64,000 nucleotides of DNA from Lithodes maja (GCA_037953745.1 JBAKBP010003102.1:1-64000); one strand, 5' to 3'. Positions 1 through 10,886 are shown, counted from the stretch's first letter. Notes: a model not told the origin generated them from the letters alone. A program made the numbers and translations.

Positions 1-474
1 GGATGTGTTCTAGAAACCAGATCTGAGGGAGAGAGTGGCGAGGAACCTGTATATATACTGGGAATAGTTTGCACCACGCAGAGTAAAGCGGTAACAAGTC
101 CTCTAGCCACTAGCAAAGAAGCTAGCAACATGGTAAGGACCTCCCTCAACCAACCCCCACGAGGCAGCCAGCCGTGACGTCATCGAGCGGGACAAAAACA
201 CTGTGCGCCCCCTCTCACTCTGTTCTACTCTCTCTCTCTCTCCCAGATCCCATCATTACTAGTTAATGATAAAACATATACTTTACAATTAAATATATAA
301 AGCCTTGACATGGGTGAAAACAAAGAGCCTTTCTGGACTGCCCATGACACAAGCTTCCATATGAAATAAAGCACACCCTAATACATAAACTGTAGCCACA
401 TCCACTGCCCTGGCAATCCTAGCGAGTCACTGTAGGACAAGCCATGCGGTTCTAACGGAGTGGTTAACGTCACA
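1..474 (-). repeat. 3' LTR of Gypsy A (partial)
   Basis: Matches 6081-6555 nearly base for base. The end at 474 (TCACA on the plus strand, TGTGACG on the element strand) lies directly next to a C9 run that is the polypurine tract on the minus strand. The missing part lies before the window. Confidence 0.9.
175..182. promoter_or_regulatory. CRE-like palindrome TGACGTCA in Gypsy A 3' LTR
   Basis: A perfect 8-bp cAMP-response-element-type palindrome. It recurs in the 5' LTR at 6253-6260. CREB/ATF-type factors bind this motif in animals. Use as an LTR promoter element is inference. Confidence 0.35.
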
Positions 475-483
475 CCCCCCCCC
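475..483 (-). other. Polypurine tract of Gypsy A
   Basis: Nine C on the plus strand (nine G on the element strand) directly before the LTR terminus TGTGACG. It is preceded by AATCTT on the element strand, as in element D at 62437-62450 (AATCTT followed by G7). This is the expected position of the plus-strand primer. Confidence 0.75.
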
Positions 484-947
484 AAGATTTTTCTCAGAGG
501 CCCCAAGGTTCACAAAAATCTGATGGTTAGAACCCATGCTATATCTCTACTTCCCATCACCCAGCGGCAGTAAAATATCTGGCACAGTTCCTCAACAAAA
601 CATTTTACAAAATTATAACCCTCCCCAACACAATAGGTTAAATTATATGTAGTTATGCTCCTCAAGAGCGAGCTTCTCTAGCCCAGCATTCTGAGAGGAG
701 TGCAACTCAGAATTACTGCTATAACATACTGAACAAATTCAACTATCAAAGAAAGTTTTTATTTGATTTTTATGTTTTTAATTTGTTTATTTCGGCTGCA
801 CTATAGGGGCAAGCCTAGTTTTTTCTTCTATACCAAACGCTCAACTCCTGCTTTACGACCCAATACGCTGGGCTACAACCGCGAGCCAACAAGCACCAAG
901 CGCAAAATACTATTCAAACTAAAGCAGGAGGCTACCCGTGTGTCAAT
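484..947 (-). other. Non-coding 3' part of Gypsy A interior
   Basis: About 460 bp between the polypurine tract and the pol stop. No reading frame of note. It corresponds in position to the 290-bp untranslated stretch after pol in element D. No env-like gene is present here. Confidence 0.6.
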
Positions 948-3128
948 CTACCCAGGATCATATACCCTTGAGCGACCATCTGCAACCACGTTATCACAAC
1001 CGGCAATATGGCGTATGTCCAGGTTATATACCAGTAACCTTAGTGACCACCTGGTCAGCCTCATATTCCGATTGTGAAACTGGTCCAAGAACTTGAGAGG
1101 GTGATGATCGGGGTAAACTACAACGACCGGACCATAGGCTGGAACATAGACCTCGAAATGCCCCAGCGCAAGCACAACCGCCAGCAGCTCCTCCTCGACA
1201 ACAGAGCAGCTCCCCTGGGCCGAATTGTACTTCTCCGAGCAGAAACTACCAGGATGCTCCAGCCCATCATCGTCCTTCTTCACAAGGACGGCACCAGCCC
1301 CCACACCACTAGCCTCCGTTGCGAGTTGGAAAGGTAGGCTAAAGTTAGGGGCCCTGAGGATCGGGTGAGCGCACAACAGGTGTTTTACTTCTCTAAACAC
1401 CTTCTCACACTCAGGCGCCCATTTGAACTTCTTATCCTTCCAGTTATCCTCCACCTGAGCTTGACTGTCCCGTTCTCCTTCTCCACCTTGACTGCTAAAC
1501 GTCATCACAGGCACAGTGAGAGGCTCAGGGGGGTGCCTCCCATACTCCTTCATGGGATTAACATGACATAACTGATTGCGCTTCCGTCTGTCTGGAGTGG
1601 CTACCAAGTAATCCAGGTCTGATAGCTCCTCAACCACCCTATAAGGACCAGCGTACTTCGCGGATAAGGGGTGACCTACAAGGGGCAGTAGAATCAACAC
1701 CTCCTGACCCACGTGAAACTCCCTGAGTTCAACCTTGAGGTCGTACCTGTCCTTCCTGAGGGCCTGAGAGCTAGTCAAATTACGGCCAGCCAACTCCAGA
1801 CTGCGCAACATCCGTTCTCGACTGTTGAGGACACACTTGAGCATAGAACAAGGTTTTTCTGCGCCCTCCCATACTTCTTCAACCATATGGAGAGGTCCTC
1901 TGACACGGTGTCCAAAGACGGGCTCATCAGGGCTGAATCCCAAACCTTCCCCAGGTACCTCCCGCACAGCAAACAAAACACATGGCAGGCCAAGATCCCA
2001 ATCCTTCCCACTCTCAAAGCAACAACAACGAAGCACAGATTTTAAGGCTGAGTGCCATCGCTCTAACACACCCTGGCTCTCCGGATGATACGCAGATGAC
2101 ACAACCCCAACAATCTCATGCTGTGGCATTGCTTGAACAAAGAGGCTAGAAGTGAAGTTGGGTCCCTGGACTGACTGAATCCCCTGCGGGTAACCAGACC
2201 GGGAAAAATACGCTAGCAAGCTTCGGACCACCGTCTTCGCCGACCCATTTCTCATAGGGTACGCGTCAGGGTACCTTGTTGCTACATCTCCCGACTGTGC
2301 ATCACTGTCCTCCTTCAACTCTTTAATCTTTTTAAGCCCATCCTCTGCCTTTTCAGGAACAGTTACTGGGTTTTCTCCAGACTCGAAATGTGGTCCTAAT
2401 AATGAGTCCCCGAGAAGGTCCGTTGATACTAAACTCTCAACCGCATCAACTTTCAACCCCTTCTCGGTACCCTTCCTCCGCTGATCTAAAGATTGTTGAC
2501 CAGAATGTGACTCCCTGGATGCAGGATCTCCGGTGACAACACACGCCATAGGCTGCACCGGACACTTCTCAACCCACTCCTGCTCCTCCCTACTCACGTC
2601 GGCCGGCTTCTCGGCAACGACCAAGGGTGGAGCCTCAGAAGTAGGTCCCGCAAAGTCGTTGCCGAGAAGGAGGTCGACGCCCCCAATAGGTAACTTCTCC
2701 ACAATTCCTACATCCAGGTCCCGAGTCACACCATCAACTTCCACCTTCATTCTTACAAGCGGGTATGACCTTGTCGCATTAACTCCCTGAACCACAACCA
2801 CCCGTGCCGTATTTACAGGTTGACCAGTGAAATTTCTCAACAATATTTGCGATGCCCCAGTGTCATGCAAAATTCTCACCTCATGTCTTCTACCCCCCCA
2901 CTCCACACAACCGAGTCCCCTGTGGTCACTAAAGGCATCACGGACAGGGAATAAGCCTTCCGGATCCTTCTGCACTGGCAGTGTATTTACCTCGGAAGAA
3001 ATGCCTCTAACAAACTCCGATGTCCTCTTGAACACTCCAATGCCGTGAGCAAAAGACACGGATGCCGGAGGAGGTCGACTAGGGCACTCATTTGCCTTAT
3101 GACCCTCCTGGTGGCAACTAAAACACAT
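948..3128 (-). CDS. Gypsy A pol, RT-less deletion derivative (zinc knuckle, protease, partial integrase, RNase H)
   Basis: A 726-residue open frame. It starts in a CCHC zinc knuckle (CFSCHQEGHKANEC), followed by a retropepsin with the LHDTGASQ active site near residue 90. The frame then jumps from the linker (KEDSDAQSGD) directly into mid-integrase (VATRYPDAYPMRNGS). The H2C2 zinc site and the first catalytic Asp are therefore deleted. The second Asp is also lost: SVQGPNF replaces the SDQGSNF of element D. The HPESQGVLER motif and integrase C-terminus remain. A second deletion fuses the integrase tail (QAQVEDNWKDK) to the RNase H region (LATEASGVGAG, so the first RNase H Asp is Glu), removing the whole reverse transcriptase. 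The frame nevertheless stays open. Compared with 1317 residues in element D, it is a non-autonomous derivative. Confidence 0.85.
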   Translation of the reverse strand: MCFSCHQEGHKANECPSRPPPASVSFAHGIGVFKRTSEFVRGISSEVNTLPVQKDPEGLFPVRDAFSDHRGLGCVEWGGRRHEVRILHDTGASQILLRNFTGQPVNTARVVVVQGVNATRSYPLVRMKVEVDGVTRDLDVGIVEKLPIGGVDLLLGNDFAGPTSEAPPLVVAEKPADVSREEQEWVEKCPVQPMACVVTGDPASRESHSGQQSLDQRRKGTEKGLKVDAVESLVSTDLLGDSLLGPHFESGENPVTVPEKAEDGLKKIKELKEDSDAQSGDVATRYPDAYPMRNGSAKTVVRSLLAYFSRSGYPQGIQSVQGPNFTSSLFVQAMPQHEIVGVVSSAYHPESQGVLERWHSALKSVLRCCCFESGKDWDLGLPCVLFAVREVPGEGLGFSPDEPVFGHRVRGPLHMVEEVWEGAEKPCSMLKCVLNSRERMLRSLELAGRNLTSSQALRKDRYDLKVELREFHVGQEVLILLPLVGHPLSAKYAGPYRVVEELSDLDYLVATPDRRKRNQLCHVNPMKEYGRHPPEPLTVPVMTFSSQGGEGERDSQAQVEDNWKDKKFKWAPECEKVFREVKHLLCAHPILRAPNFSLPFQLATEASGVGAGAVLVKKDDDGLEHPGSFCSEKYNSAQGSCSVVEEELLAVVLALGHFEVYVPAYGPVVVVYPDHHPLKFLDQFHNRNMRLTRWSLRLLVYNLDIRHIAGCDNVVADGRSRVYDPG

Positions 3129-3144
3129 ACATTTCGGTTTCGGC

Positions 3145-4533
3145 TTATACTGTGATGTAAAAGGCCCGACTTTTCACATACGGTGTGGTGTAAGGTTTGG
3201 ATTCATTTTTAGTTTCATGGCTCTTCTGTTTAAATGTGTCATTGTTACGGGGAGGGGGAGGATAACGGTCCCTAGCACTTGCATCGTACTTCTGTGAGGA
3301 TCCGCAACTTCGAATCAACGACAGCCGTAGATCAGCCATTTCTGCTGCTTCTACTAGAGTTCCTGGGTTTTTCTCCTTTAAGTTCAAAGTTAGATCACCG
3401 CCCATGCTCTTAAAGAACTGCTCCAACATCATTAACTGCTTAATCCCATCAAATGTTGTTACCTTCTCAGATCGGAGCCAGTTCCCCATAGCATCGGACA
3501 AGTCCCGGGCGTGTTCCAAAAAGGTGCTATCTCTTCCCTTAGTTACACCCCGGAACTTCAAACGGTACGTTTCTGGTTGCAGTTCGTAAGCCCTCAGGAC
3601 AGCCTCCTTGAGATCCTCGTACACAATACATAACTCCAAAGGTAACGCATCGTAGGCTTTAAAACCCTTGCCTATTAATCTAGAGGATACAAGTGCTGCC
3701 CATTTATTCTCTGGCCACTGATGTTCCTGGCACTTCTTCTCAAAGCGTGCGAAAAATTCTGTTACACCACTCTCATCAAACACCGGAACCAGTTTCAATA
3801 AGTGCGAGAGAGACTGCTCATGAACACGGTTACCAGCCCCAAGTCGCTGTCCCGTTGTCTCTACTCGCGACTTCTCTACGTCCATGTCGGCACAGTACCT
3901 AGTCGACTCTAAGTCAGCTTGGATTTTTGCTAGCTCTATGTGCTGCTGACTGATAGTTTTTCTCTCATCTATCTTGGCTAATTCTAATTGCTGCTGAAGC
4001 TCACATGTCCTTTGTTGCTGCTGAAGCTGACATTTTCTCTCTTCGATCTTAGCTAATTCGAGCTGAAGCAATAATTCTGGAGATAACCCTTGAGGAGGTG
4101 AAGGTGCTACAATGTTTGAAATTACCGGTGGTCCCCCCAGGGGCAACCAACCCTGCCAGTCACCACCCAACTGCGGAAGCGTACCCGGGGTCGGCAAACT
4201 ACTGGGATGGCTGGGAGTCGAGTGTAGGGGAAGCATGGCCGAAGGGCTCTGAGCACTCAACCCATCTCGCTCACCAGTCACCCTGCCCAGTACACACGTT
4301 ATCAAGTTATCCCTGGTCATGCTGCTAGTAACCGCATGACCGATAGCTGTGGCCAGGCATTGAAGACCGTACCGATTCACACCCTTCAACCGCTCGGCAG
4401 TAACAGGCCATTGCAAAAATATCCTAGCATCCTCCTCACAGTTCACCTGATTAACCATATCATCATACTGCTGTTCCTCAGTTTCGACATTACGTACTGT
4501 GTCTCCATTCTCCTCTGATCCGGTATAAGACAT
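3145..4533 (-). CDS. Gypsy A gag
   Basis: Structural polyprotein of the retrotransposon. The open frame begins at 4560 (MRWEIF), but I prefer the Met at 4533 (MSYTGSEE), which aligns with MSNDSSF of element D. Order: acidic N-terminus; a conserved helix (EDARIFLQWPVTAERLKGV); a Pro-rich stretch; a Gln/Glu-rich coiled coil (repeats of ELAKIEERK type); then the capsid-like retrotransposon gag domain (PVFDESGVTEFFARFEKKC). The frame stops at 3145. The zinc knuckle continues in another frame from 3128, so gag and pol are separated by a frame change. Whether that is programmed or a mutation is not clear. It is full length relative to D. Confidence 0.85.
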   Translation of the reverse strand: MSYTGSEENGDTVRNVETEEQQYDDMVNQVNCEEDARIFLQWPVTAERLKGVNRYGLQCLATAIGHAVTSSMTRDNLITCVLGRVTGERDGLSAQSPSAMLPLHSTPSHPSSLPTPGTLPQLGGDWQGWLPLGGPPVISNIVAPSPPQGLSPELLLQLELAKIEERKCQLQQQQRTCELQQQLELAKIDERKTISQQHIELAKIQADLESTRYCADMDVEKSRVETTGQRLGAGNRVHEQSLSHLLKLVPVFDESGVTEFFARFEKKCQEHQWPENKWAALVSSRLIGKGFKAYDALPLELCIVYEDLKEAVLRAYELQPETYRLKFRGVTKGRDSTFLEHARDLSDAMGNWLRSEKVTTFDGIKQLMMLEQFFKSMGGDLTLNLKEKNPGTLVEAAEMADLRLSLIRSCGSSQKYDASARDRYPPPPRNNDTFKQKSHETKNESKPYTTPYVKSRAFYITV

Positions 4534-4732
4534 GATGCTCACAAATATTTCCCACCTCAATATTCAGAAAAGAAGTACCCCAAACTCTTATACCTCAATA
4601 TACACACAAAAATTCTCGGAAATACTCAAGGGCTATACTATGTTGCAAACAAAAATTATTCTTGCTGATCCCCGCAAAATATTCCCCAAAACAACAAATG
4701 TTCCCTGCTAATAAATATAGGTTCACCAAATC

Positions 4733-4748
4733 CTAGGTAAGGTCGCCA
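4733..4748 (-). other. Primer-binding site of Gypsy A
   Basis: On the element strand the LTR end CGTAACA is followed by AA and then TGGCGACCTTACC. The TGG start fits pairing with a tRNA 3' CCA end. Element D has TGGCGACCTTGCAC at the same place. The first eight bases resemble the tRNA-Arg-type sites described for some insect Gypsy elements; the tRNA identity is unverified. Confidence 0.6.
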
Positions 4749-4750
4749 TT

Positions 4751-6555
4751 TGTTACGACTGAGGTTTAAATATATCAGGGCTCTTATTCATTGGACTAGT
4801 AATGGCATAAATGCTACAACGGAAAGCGCTAGATCCAACCTCTGATGTATATTCCCAGTGAACAAAGAACACAAATACTCTACAGAGTTCTATATGCAAT
4901 AATAGGCTATCAAACTCTCAATAAATGTGCGTCTACTCTAGGCTTAATGTTATGTGAAAACAGCCTATTACTACCTATAACCGAAGGTGCTTGGTTATGG
5001 TATGCAAAGTAAGGTGGTAAGAGAAGTTACAGCTTACGTTACTTTAATCAATAACTGTCAGGCACTCCTGCATGAAAGAAAGTTCACTAAAGTCCTTCAA
5101 CACTAACAAGGAATCTTCTTTAAATGTTAGATGCTATAAAGATGCTCGTATCGGAAATGGAACCCAAAAAGGCAGGCAGCGGAACAATGCTCGTGCAGGC
5201 TATGCACACAAAAAGGCAGAATATATAATGCCGTCGGAGCCAAGAATATCCTAAACACTACAACAATAATAATATTCGCCACGACAATGCAGTATTCCTA
5301 TCAACAAAAGGAGCCTAAGTCGTTTGTGTCTCAATACATCAAACTAGGCTGCGAAATGCTTGTGTAATCATAAATGAGTATGCATAAAAAGAGTACTTGG
5401 TTTAATATACTTAATGTCTACTATGATTGATAGAGTCTAGCTAGAGTCAATGATACGAGATACTGGTGCGCATGGCATGCCGCATAGCCTAGTGCAAATC
5501 TCAAGTCTGTGCGTCAAATATTACGTTATAGTGAAGGGTAGCTCTCTTGAGAAACCTCTTAATACCGAAGTATCAAGCGTTCTCCTGGCGTACCTCAAAG
5601 AAAAAACAACCAAGCTTAGAACAGTGCAGAATGGTATAGGCAAAAAGCCCTCATTCGTGCATGCTCTACTCTCAATGGCACACAGACTAGAATTTACCCA
5701 ATCAACTCCAGTTCTCAGGTATGTCGTGCAGCTTTTACCTAAAGCCAGCACTCATAGGAAACAATACCTTATAATATCAGACCCCTAGTCTAGCATTATC
5801 TAATCCAGCAGAACACTAATAATTATAGGAAGCGGTACTAAACAATATGAATGCCAACCAATGCTTCGTGATCAACTTATCTTAAAAACTAACATACATG
5901 GGTTATATCAGACCTTAACGCACAATACAACTGGCCAGCATGAAGCTGATTTTGCAGAGTTAACCAGAGGGGATATGGTATTAATAAAAGGTGGTGAAAG
6001 ATATGGAAAAAGAGAGAGGTAGGCAGAGGAAAAGATTCTCAGGTGCAGAGCGGGGAACAGGTATCAAAGGATAAAGAGGGATGCATTCTAGAAACCAGAT
6101 CTGAGGGAGAGAGTGGCGAGGAACCTGTATATATACCGGGACTAGTTTGCACCACGCAGAGTAAAGCGGTAACAAGTCCTCTAGCCACTAGCAAAGAAGC
6201 TAGCAACATGGTAAGGACCTCCCTCAACCAACCCCCACGAGGCAGCCAGCCGTGACGTCACCGAGCGGGACAAAAACACTGCGCGCCCCCTCTCACTCTG
6301 TTCTACTCTCTCTCTCTCTCCCAGATCCCATCATTACTAGTTAATGATAAAACATATACTTTACAATTAAATATATAAAGCCTTGACATGGGTGAAAACA
6401 AAGAGCCTTTCTGGACTGCCCATGACACAAGCTTTCATATTATGAAATAAAGCACACCCTAATACATAAACTGTAGCCACATCCACTGCCCTGGAGATCC
6501 TAGCGAGTCACTGTAGGACAAGCCATGCGGTTCTAACGGAGTGGTTAACGTCACA
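4751..6555 (-). repeat. 5' LTR of Gypsy A
   Basis: 1805 bp, bounded by TGTTACG at 4751 and CGTCACA at 6555 on the plus strand (TGTGACG...CGTAACA on the element strand). This is almost the same length as the element D LTR (1808 bp) and has the same termini. Its left 80 bp also resemble the solo LTRs at 38849 and 53205, so all belong to one LTR family group. Confidence 0.88.
6253..6260. promoter_or_regulatory. CRE-like palindrome TGACGTCA in Gypsy A 5' LTR
   Basis: The same palindrome as at 175-182, at the homologous LTR position. It is conserved between the two LTR copies although neighbouring bases differ. Confidence 0.35.
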
Positions 6556-7812
6556 CACACAGCACGGATTCCGGTCCAAACGGTCGTGCGAGACACAACT
6601 ACTTGTGACCACACATGACATTTCCCAAACCCTATACGACCCAAAAATTCGACAAGTAGACGCCATAGTACTAGACTTTGCCAAAGCCTTTGACAAAGTC
6701 CCTCACCAAAGACTGGTAGCTAAGTTAGATTATTATGGCATCCGAGGACCACTTATTCACTGGATTAAGACTTTCTTGACCAATCAGGATCAACGCGTTG
6801 TTCACGAGGGTTCTCATTCTTCCACTGTGTCTGTAACTTCTGGGGTCCTACAAGGCACTATCCTGGGTCCCCTACTTTTCCTTTCATACATAAATTACCT
6901 CCCACTATCGCTTACTTCTACTACTAGATTTTTCGCAGATGATACCTTAGTTTATAGACCAATTACGAATAGGGACGATTGCCTTCGACTACAGGACGAA
7001 TTAACTACTCTTGAAGAGTGGGAAGCCAAGTGGCAGATGACATTTAGACCGGACAAATGCCACCATATCCGTTTCACCCGTTCAAACAAAATCATCCCAT
7101 TCTCCTACAAACTCCATAGCACTCTTCTGGTTACTGTTCCCTCCCACAAATATTTGGGGGTCCACATCTCAGCGGAGATTAGGTAGACCACTCACGTTAG
7201 CAGCGTCAGAGCAAAGACTAATAAGGCCCTGGGCTTCCTGCGCAGGAATCTCACCAAGTGCAACGTAAATATAAAAATTCTAGCATTTAAAACACTTGTT
7301 CGGCCACACTTAGAATACTGCGACACCGTCTGGGATCCACACACTCACAACAAGATCAATAACCTAAAGGCCATACAAAACAAAGCTGCAAGATGGATCA
7401 GACGTGATTACAGACACACTACATCTGTCATTTTGCTCAAACAAGACATTAAACTCGACCCACTTGCAACAAGAAGACAAATGCACAGACAACAGATGTT
7501 ATATGAAATCACTAACAAATTAGTAGACAGAGCTCCATATGACGCAATTTCGCGTCATAAACTTATTATTGAGCTATTTCACTTAGTTCATATGACACAA
7601 TCGTGTCATATGATACTCTTAGGCGGTACCGCCATATGACGCGATCGTGTCATAGATAACGGAGAGGGTTAAGACAAAACAAATTTCACCGCAGCATCCA
7701 AGAGTGGAATCACCTCCCATCTCATGTAGTTAATAGCCCCACCCTTGATTCATTTAGAACTAGGATTACCAATCATTACATCCCTACTCCTGATCCTGTC
7801 CCCAACCATTAG
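6556..7812 (+). pseudogene. CR1/L2-like LINE reverse transcriptase, 5'-truncated and broken
   Basis: Reads QHGFRSKRSCETQLL from about 6560. The frame then carries LDFAKAFDKVPHQRL (RT motif A), SGVLQGTILGPLLF (motif B) and FADDTLVY (catalytic FADD, motif C), followed by the thumb (HKYLGVHIS). It is open to a stop at 7184-7186. It then continues (RAKTNKALGFLRRNL, RPHLEYCDTVWDPH, KAIQNKAARW) to the C-terminal SPTLDSFRTRI and a stop near 7810. The left edge is the insertion point of Gypsy A. A hairpin-rich insert (about 7534-7672) interrupts the tail. No endonuclease part remains. Confidence 0.8.
7534..7672. repeat. Hairpin-rich insert in the LINE tail, TTAA-type MITE fragment
   Basis: Breaks the LINE C-terminus. 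It contains three related palindromes of the type CATATGACrC...GTGTCATATG (about 7536, 7590, 7632) and ends GGAGAGGGTTAA. A similar end (CGCGTCATATG...GGTTAA) occurs near 13330-13354. The left border is not sharp. Confidence 0.4.
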
Positions 7813-7838
7813 TCCTAAAAGCACAACCCCCACATATC

Positions 7839-8465
7839 ATGCCGCCCGAGAGCGGTCCTCTGCGGGTCCCTCAACGTAAACGTAATCGTAAACCTAGTCA
7901 AGAAGAGGTTGCTAGGAGGAGTAGTGATGAATTAAGACGTGTGTTGGAGATGTATGGTTGGAGGTGCAGTGGTCTGTCTAAGGGAGAGTTAGTTCAAGAA
8001 GTGTGTAAGGTAGTTATACAGCTTAGTGGTACTCAGGTTGAAGCTAGTACTTGTGTGGATGATGGCACCATCCTGCATGTGCCACAGCATCCTAGCAGTC
8101 AGGCTAGCTATCATTCTACTGGGGCCCGGAGTGGAGCAACAACTCCAGATGAGTTAGGTGATACTATAGTTAGGCAGTCTCCCACTATTACCACAGTACC
8201 TGCCACCATGCCTCCACCGTCAGCTTTTAGCCCTATCAGTTCGGCCCCTTCATTTTCACAGGGCTATGTTCATGCCCCTATGCCAGTACATTTGTTTCGA
8301 GTTGTGCTAGCAATCCCCTGTATCCTCCTTTTTCCCCCCATGTGTCGTGGACCACACCACAGCATTTCAGTACAACTCATACGGTGGGTGCTCAGCACAA
8401 GTTCCCCCTTTCGCCCAGTTTCCTCCTATAACCCCGATAGGGTCGCGAAGGAGTCCAGAGGTTGA
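7839..8465 (+). pseudogene. Gypsy B gag, N-terminal part
   Basis: A 208-residue frame starting MPPESGPLRVPQRKRNRK: basic, then a SAP-like helix pair (SDELRRVLEMYGWRCSGLSKGELV) that sits where A and D have their conserved N-terminal helix. A Pro/Ser-rich stretch follows. The frame is lost in the next segment, an A/G-rich region (8480-8690) that encoded the coiled coil (ELQLKRMEL, ELRKLEIEEKRQKR in other frames). Confidence 0.6.
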
Positions 8466-8698
8466 GCTCCAACTAAAGAGAATGGAGTTGGCACAGAGAG
8501 AGAGATAGAGAGAGAGAAGAGAAAATTGAGTTGAGGAAGTTGGAGATAGAGGAGAAAAGGCAGAAGAGAGACAGAGAGAGAAAGAGGGCGACAGATTTGG
8601 AGAAGACGAAGTTGGAAACAAGTGGGCAAAGACGACAGGGGAATAATGCTGGGCATGCATCTAAGGAGGAGGCAGAAGAGGTGCTGTTGTCTTGACGG

Positions 8699-9106
8699 CT
8701 GAAACTCGTGCCGGTCTTCGATGAACTTAAGGTCACAGAGTGGTTCTTACGTTTTGAGAAGAAGGCCCACGAGTATCAGTGGCCGAGGCAACGCTGGGCA
8801 GTGTTGGTGTCCAATGTATTACAAGGCAAGGCTCGTGATGCATACGATCGCCTAGAAGTGCAGGAGTTAGAGTATGATGTACTTAAGGAGGCTGTGTTGA
8901 AAGCCTACAAGCTTCAACCTGAGGCTTACAGGTTGGCCTTCAGGGGGGCTCGGAAGCGGCAGGGGGACTCGCATGTGGAATGTGCCCGGAACCTAGCTAA
9001 GTGGTTGCACTCAGAAACAGCTAATACTTTTGAGGTGGCGTGTGAGGTTTGGCTGATGGAGCAGTTTACAGGCATAATTAAAAAGGACATTGGGGTAAAA
9101 TTATAA
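8699..9106 (+). pseudogene. Gypsy B gag, capsid-like domain
   Basis: Clear homologue of the gag core in A and D: PVFDELKVTEWFLRFEKKAHEYQWPRQRW, then VLKAYKLQPEAYRLAFRGARK and a WLMEQF segment. It ends with a stop at 9104-9106; related coding sequence continues in another frame (KSLREAAVWAADFALAQRG). It is a retrotransposon gag (capsid) domain and is disconnected from the N-terminal part by frameshifts. Confidence 0.75.
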
Positions 9107-9181
9107 GAAAAGCTGTTTAAATCATTAAGGGAAGCAGCAGTTTGGGCTGCTGACTTTGCACTAGCCCAGCGTGGCAGTTGC

Positions 9182-9580
9182 ATGGGGAGCATTGGTGACA
9201 GGAGAGACCGACCTGTGCAGCAAGCAGCCACGGTATCCGCTCGCCCATCATCACCCAAAGTTAATACAAATAAGACACAACTATATTCCAAGGCTGACAA
9301 CAAGCGAGCTTCTACGGAAGTGCGGTGTTACATTTGCAAGCAAGTGGGTCATATAAAACCTCAGTGTGCTAAATGGAAGGCTACCCAGGAACCCAAGGCT
9401 GTCAAGTTGGTGGCAACACTCGGGGAGGTGCCTGTGAAAGGCAAGCCAGGTACAGGTGAGTCTGGGGGGCAGTATAGGCCAGCGCGAAGCAGGGTTGTAA
9501 GCACTTTGCCGCCCCAGATGGTATCACCAGCTGAGCATAACCAGGCTTCCCCTGATTGGTGTCGGACCATTCATACATGA
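9182..9580 (+). pseudogene. Gypsy B nucleocapsid (CCHC zinc knuckle)
   Basis: A 132-residue frame with one knuckle, CYICKQVGHIKPQC (C-x2-C-x4-H-x4-C), at about residues 50-63. The flanks are basic and Pro-rich. It lies between the capsid domain and the protease as expected. Confidence 0.7.
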
Positions 9581-9589
9581 TGGATTAGT

Positions 9590-10145
9590 ACGGGTTGGTG
9601 AGCAGACTTACCCTGTCAAGGTGTTTAGGGATACTGGTGCACAACAATCCATGTGTCACAACCTGACAGGGGGACCTATTAGCACGGAAGAGTTTGTACT
9701 ATGTAGGGGAATCAACAGTGAGCAATGCTGTGATTTAGTCCCGGTGACCCTATAGTGCTCACTTTTGACTGCCGAGGGTAAGGTGGCCATGGTAAACACT
9801 CTGCCAGTTGAGGGGGTGGACTTTTTGCTCGATACTGACTTGGCAGGGGATGTAGTTTTCCCGCCTCCTATAGTCGTCGCTGAGGCTGCTTTTGAGCCCA
9901 CTGCTGGTAGTTGTATGCAAAAAGATAACATGGACTGTATCTACCCTGTTGGTGCATTGACCCAATCAGTGGCACAACAGGGGGATGATTTAGTGGATGC
10001 GGGGGATGACAGCCATGAGTGCGTGCCACCCCATGATGCACTACTAGATGACACTGGCTCAGAGATAGCTGTGGGCCTGGCTGACCCCAGTGAGGCTACC
10101 AAGACTATTAGAGGTGACCTAGTGCTGGACGAGAGTCTAACATAG
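9590..10145 (+). pseudogene. Gypsy B retropepsin-like protease and linker
   Basis: Starts with LVRVGEQTYPVKVFRDTGAQQS; the DTGA active site is at about 9630. A stop near 9752 breaks it. It resumes with VAMVNTLPVEGVDFLLDTDLAGD, matching the LPVEGVDLLLGNDFA segment of element D. The tail to 10145 is acidic linker. Confidence 0.7.
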
Positions 10146-10195
10146 AGCCGCCGACTCAACCTTCTGATATTTTTGAGAGGTAAGAGGTAACTGCC

Positions 10196-10886
10196 TTGGC
10201 GGAGATACCTAGAGACAAACTGAGCAAGTTGCAGCAAGAGGACCCGAGTCTGGGCCTCCTGTTTAAGAAGGTTGGCACAACTGGTGGGAAGAACGGTCAA
10301 GCGAAGTTTATTGTAAAAGGGGCATTGTTGTATTGGCAGTGGATGCTGGATACTAACTCAGGCTTGAGGGAGGAGCAGTTGGTGGTGCCTGCCCAGTTCA
10401 GGGAGGAGCTGGTTAGGCTAACGCATGAGGCACCACTGGCGGGTCATTTAGGGCTATGTAAGACACGTACGTAAGATAGGCTACGTTTTTATTTTTGGTG
10501 GCCTAATATGCATGCATCGGTGGCTACTTTTTTTTTTTGTCGTGTTCTATTGGTAAGGTAGTTGGAAAACCCCACCAAGAAATACCCGTGGCACCTTTGA
10601 TCCCTATACCTGCAGTTGTGCCGCCATTTACTTGTGTCATAGTTGACATGATCGGTCCCTTACCACCCACCAGTTCGGTATATAAATACTTGCATACTTT
10701 GATGGATACTACCACTAGTTACCTGGAGGCTATTCCGGTTAGCAGCATGAACGCAAAGATGAAAGACCATTATGACAAACAGGCTAAATCTAGGGCGTTC
10801 AAGGTGTGCGACGAGGCTTTGGCACGGTTGTCAGTTCAGGGTCGACCCATGGCTGCTAAGTTTTGTGGTCAGTACCAGGTCATTAA
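10196..10886 (+). pseudogene. Gypsy B integrase fragments
   Basis: The frame at 10196-10474 carries the pre-integrase region and the first half of the H2C2 zinc site (LTHEAPLAGHLGLCKTRT). The next frame (10537-10893) holds PPFTCVIVDMIGPLPPTSSVYKYLHTLMDTTTSYLEA, with the first catalytic Asp region. It then jumps to the integrase C-terminus (KDHYDKQAKSRAF, PMAAKFCGQYQVI). The block with the second Asp and the Glu is deleted. A TTAA MITE follows immediately. Confidence 0.7.

Larger units (their letters stand above)
1..6555 (-). mobile_element. Gypsy element A (Gmr1-like order), internally deleted, minus strand
   Basis: An LTR retrotransposon read on the minus strand: 5' LTR 6555-4751, primer-binding site, gag, a shortened pol, polypurine tract at 483-475, then a 3' LTR cut by the window start. 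Both LTRs end on the plus strand with GTTAACGTCACA. The part of the 3' LTR that is visible differs from the 5' LTR at about 9 positions plus one 3-bp indel over 474 bp, so roughly 98% identity by eye. The element sits inside a CR1/L2-like LINE, whose RT reading frame starts directly at 6556. Pol lacks reverse transcriptase and most of the integrase core, so this copy could only have moved with enzymes supplied by relatives such as element D. Confidence 0.88.
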
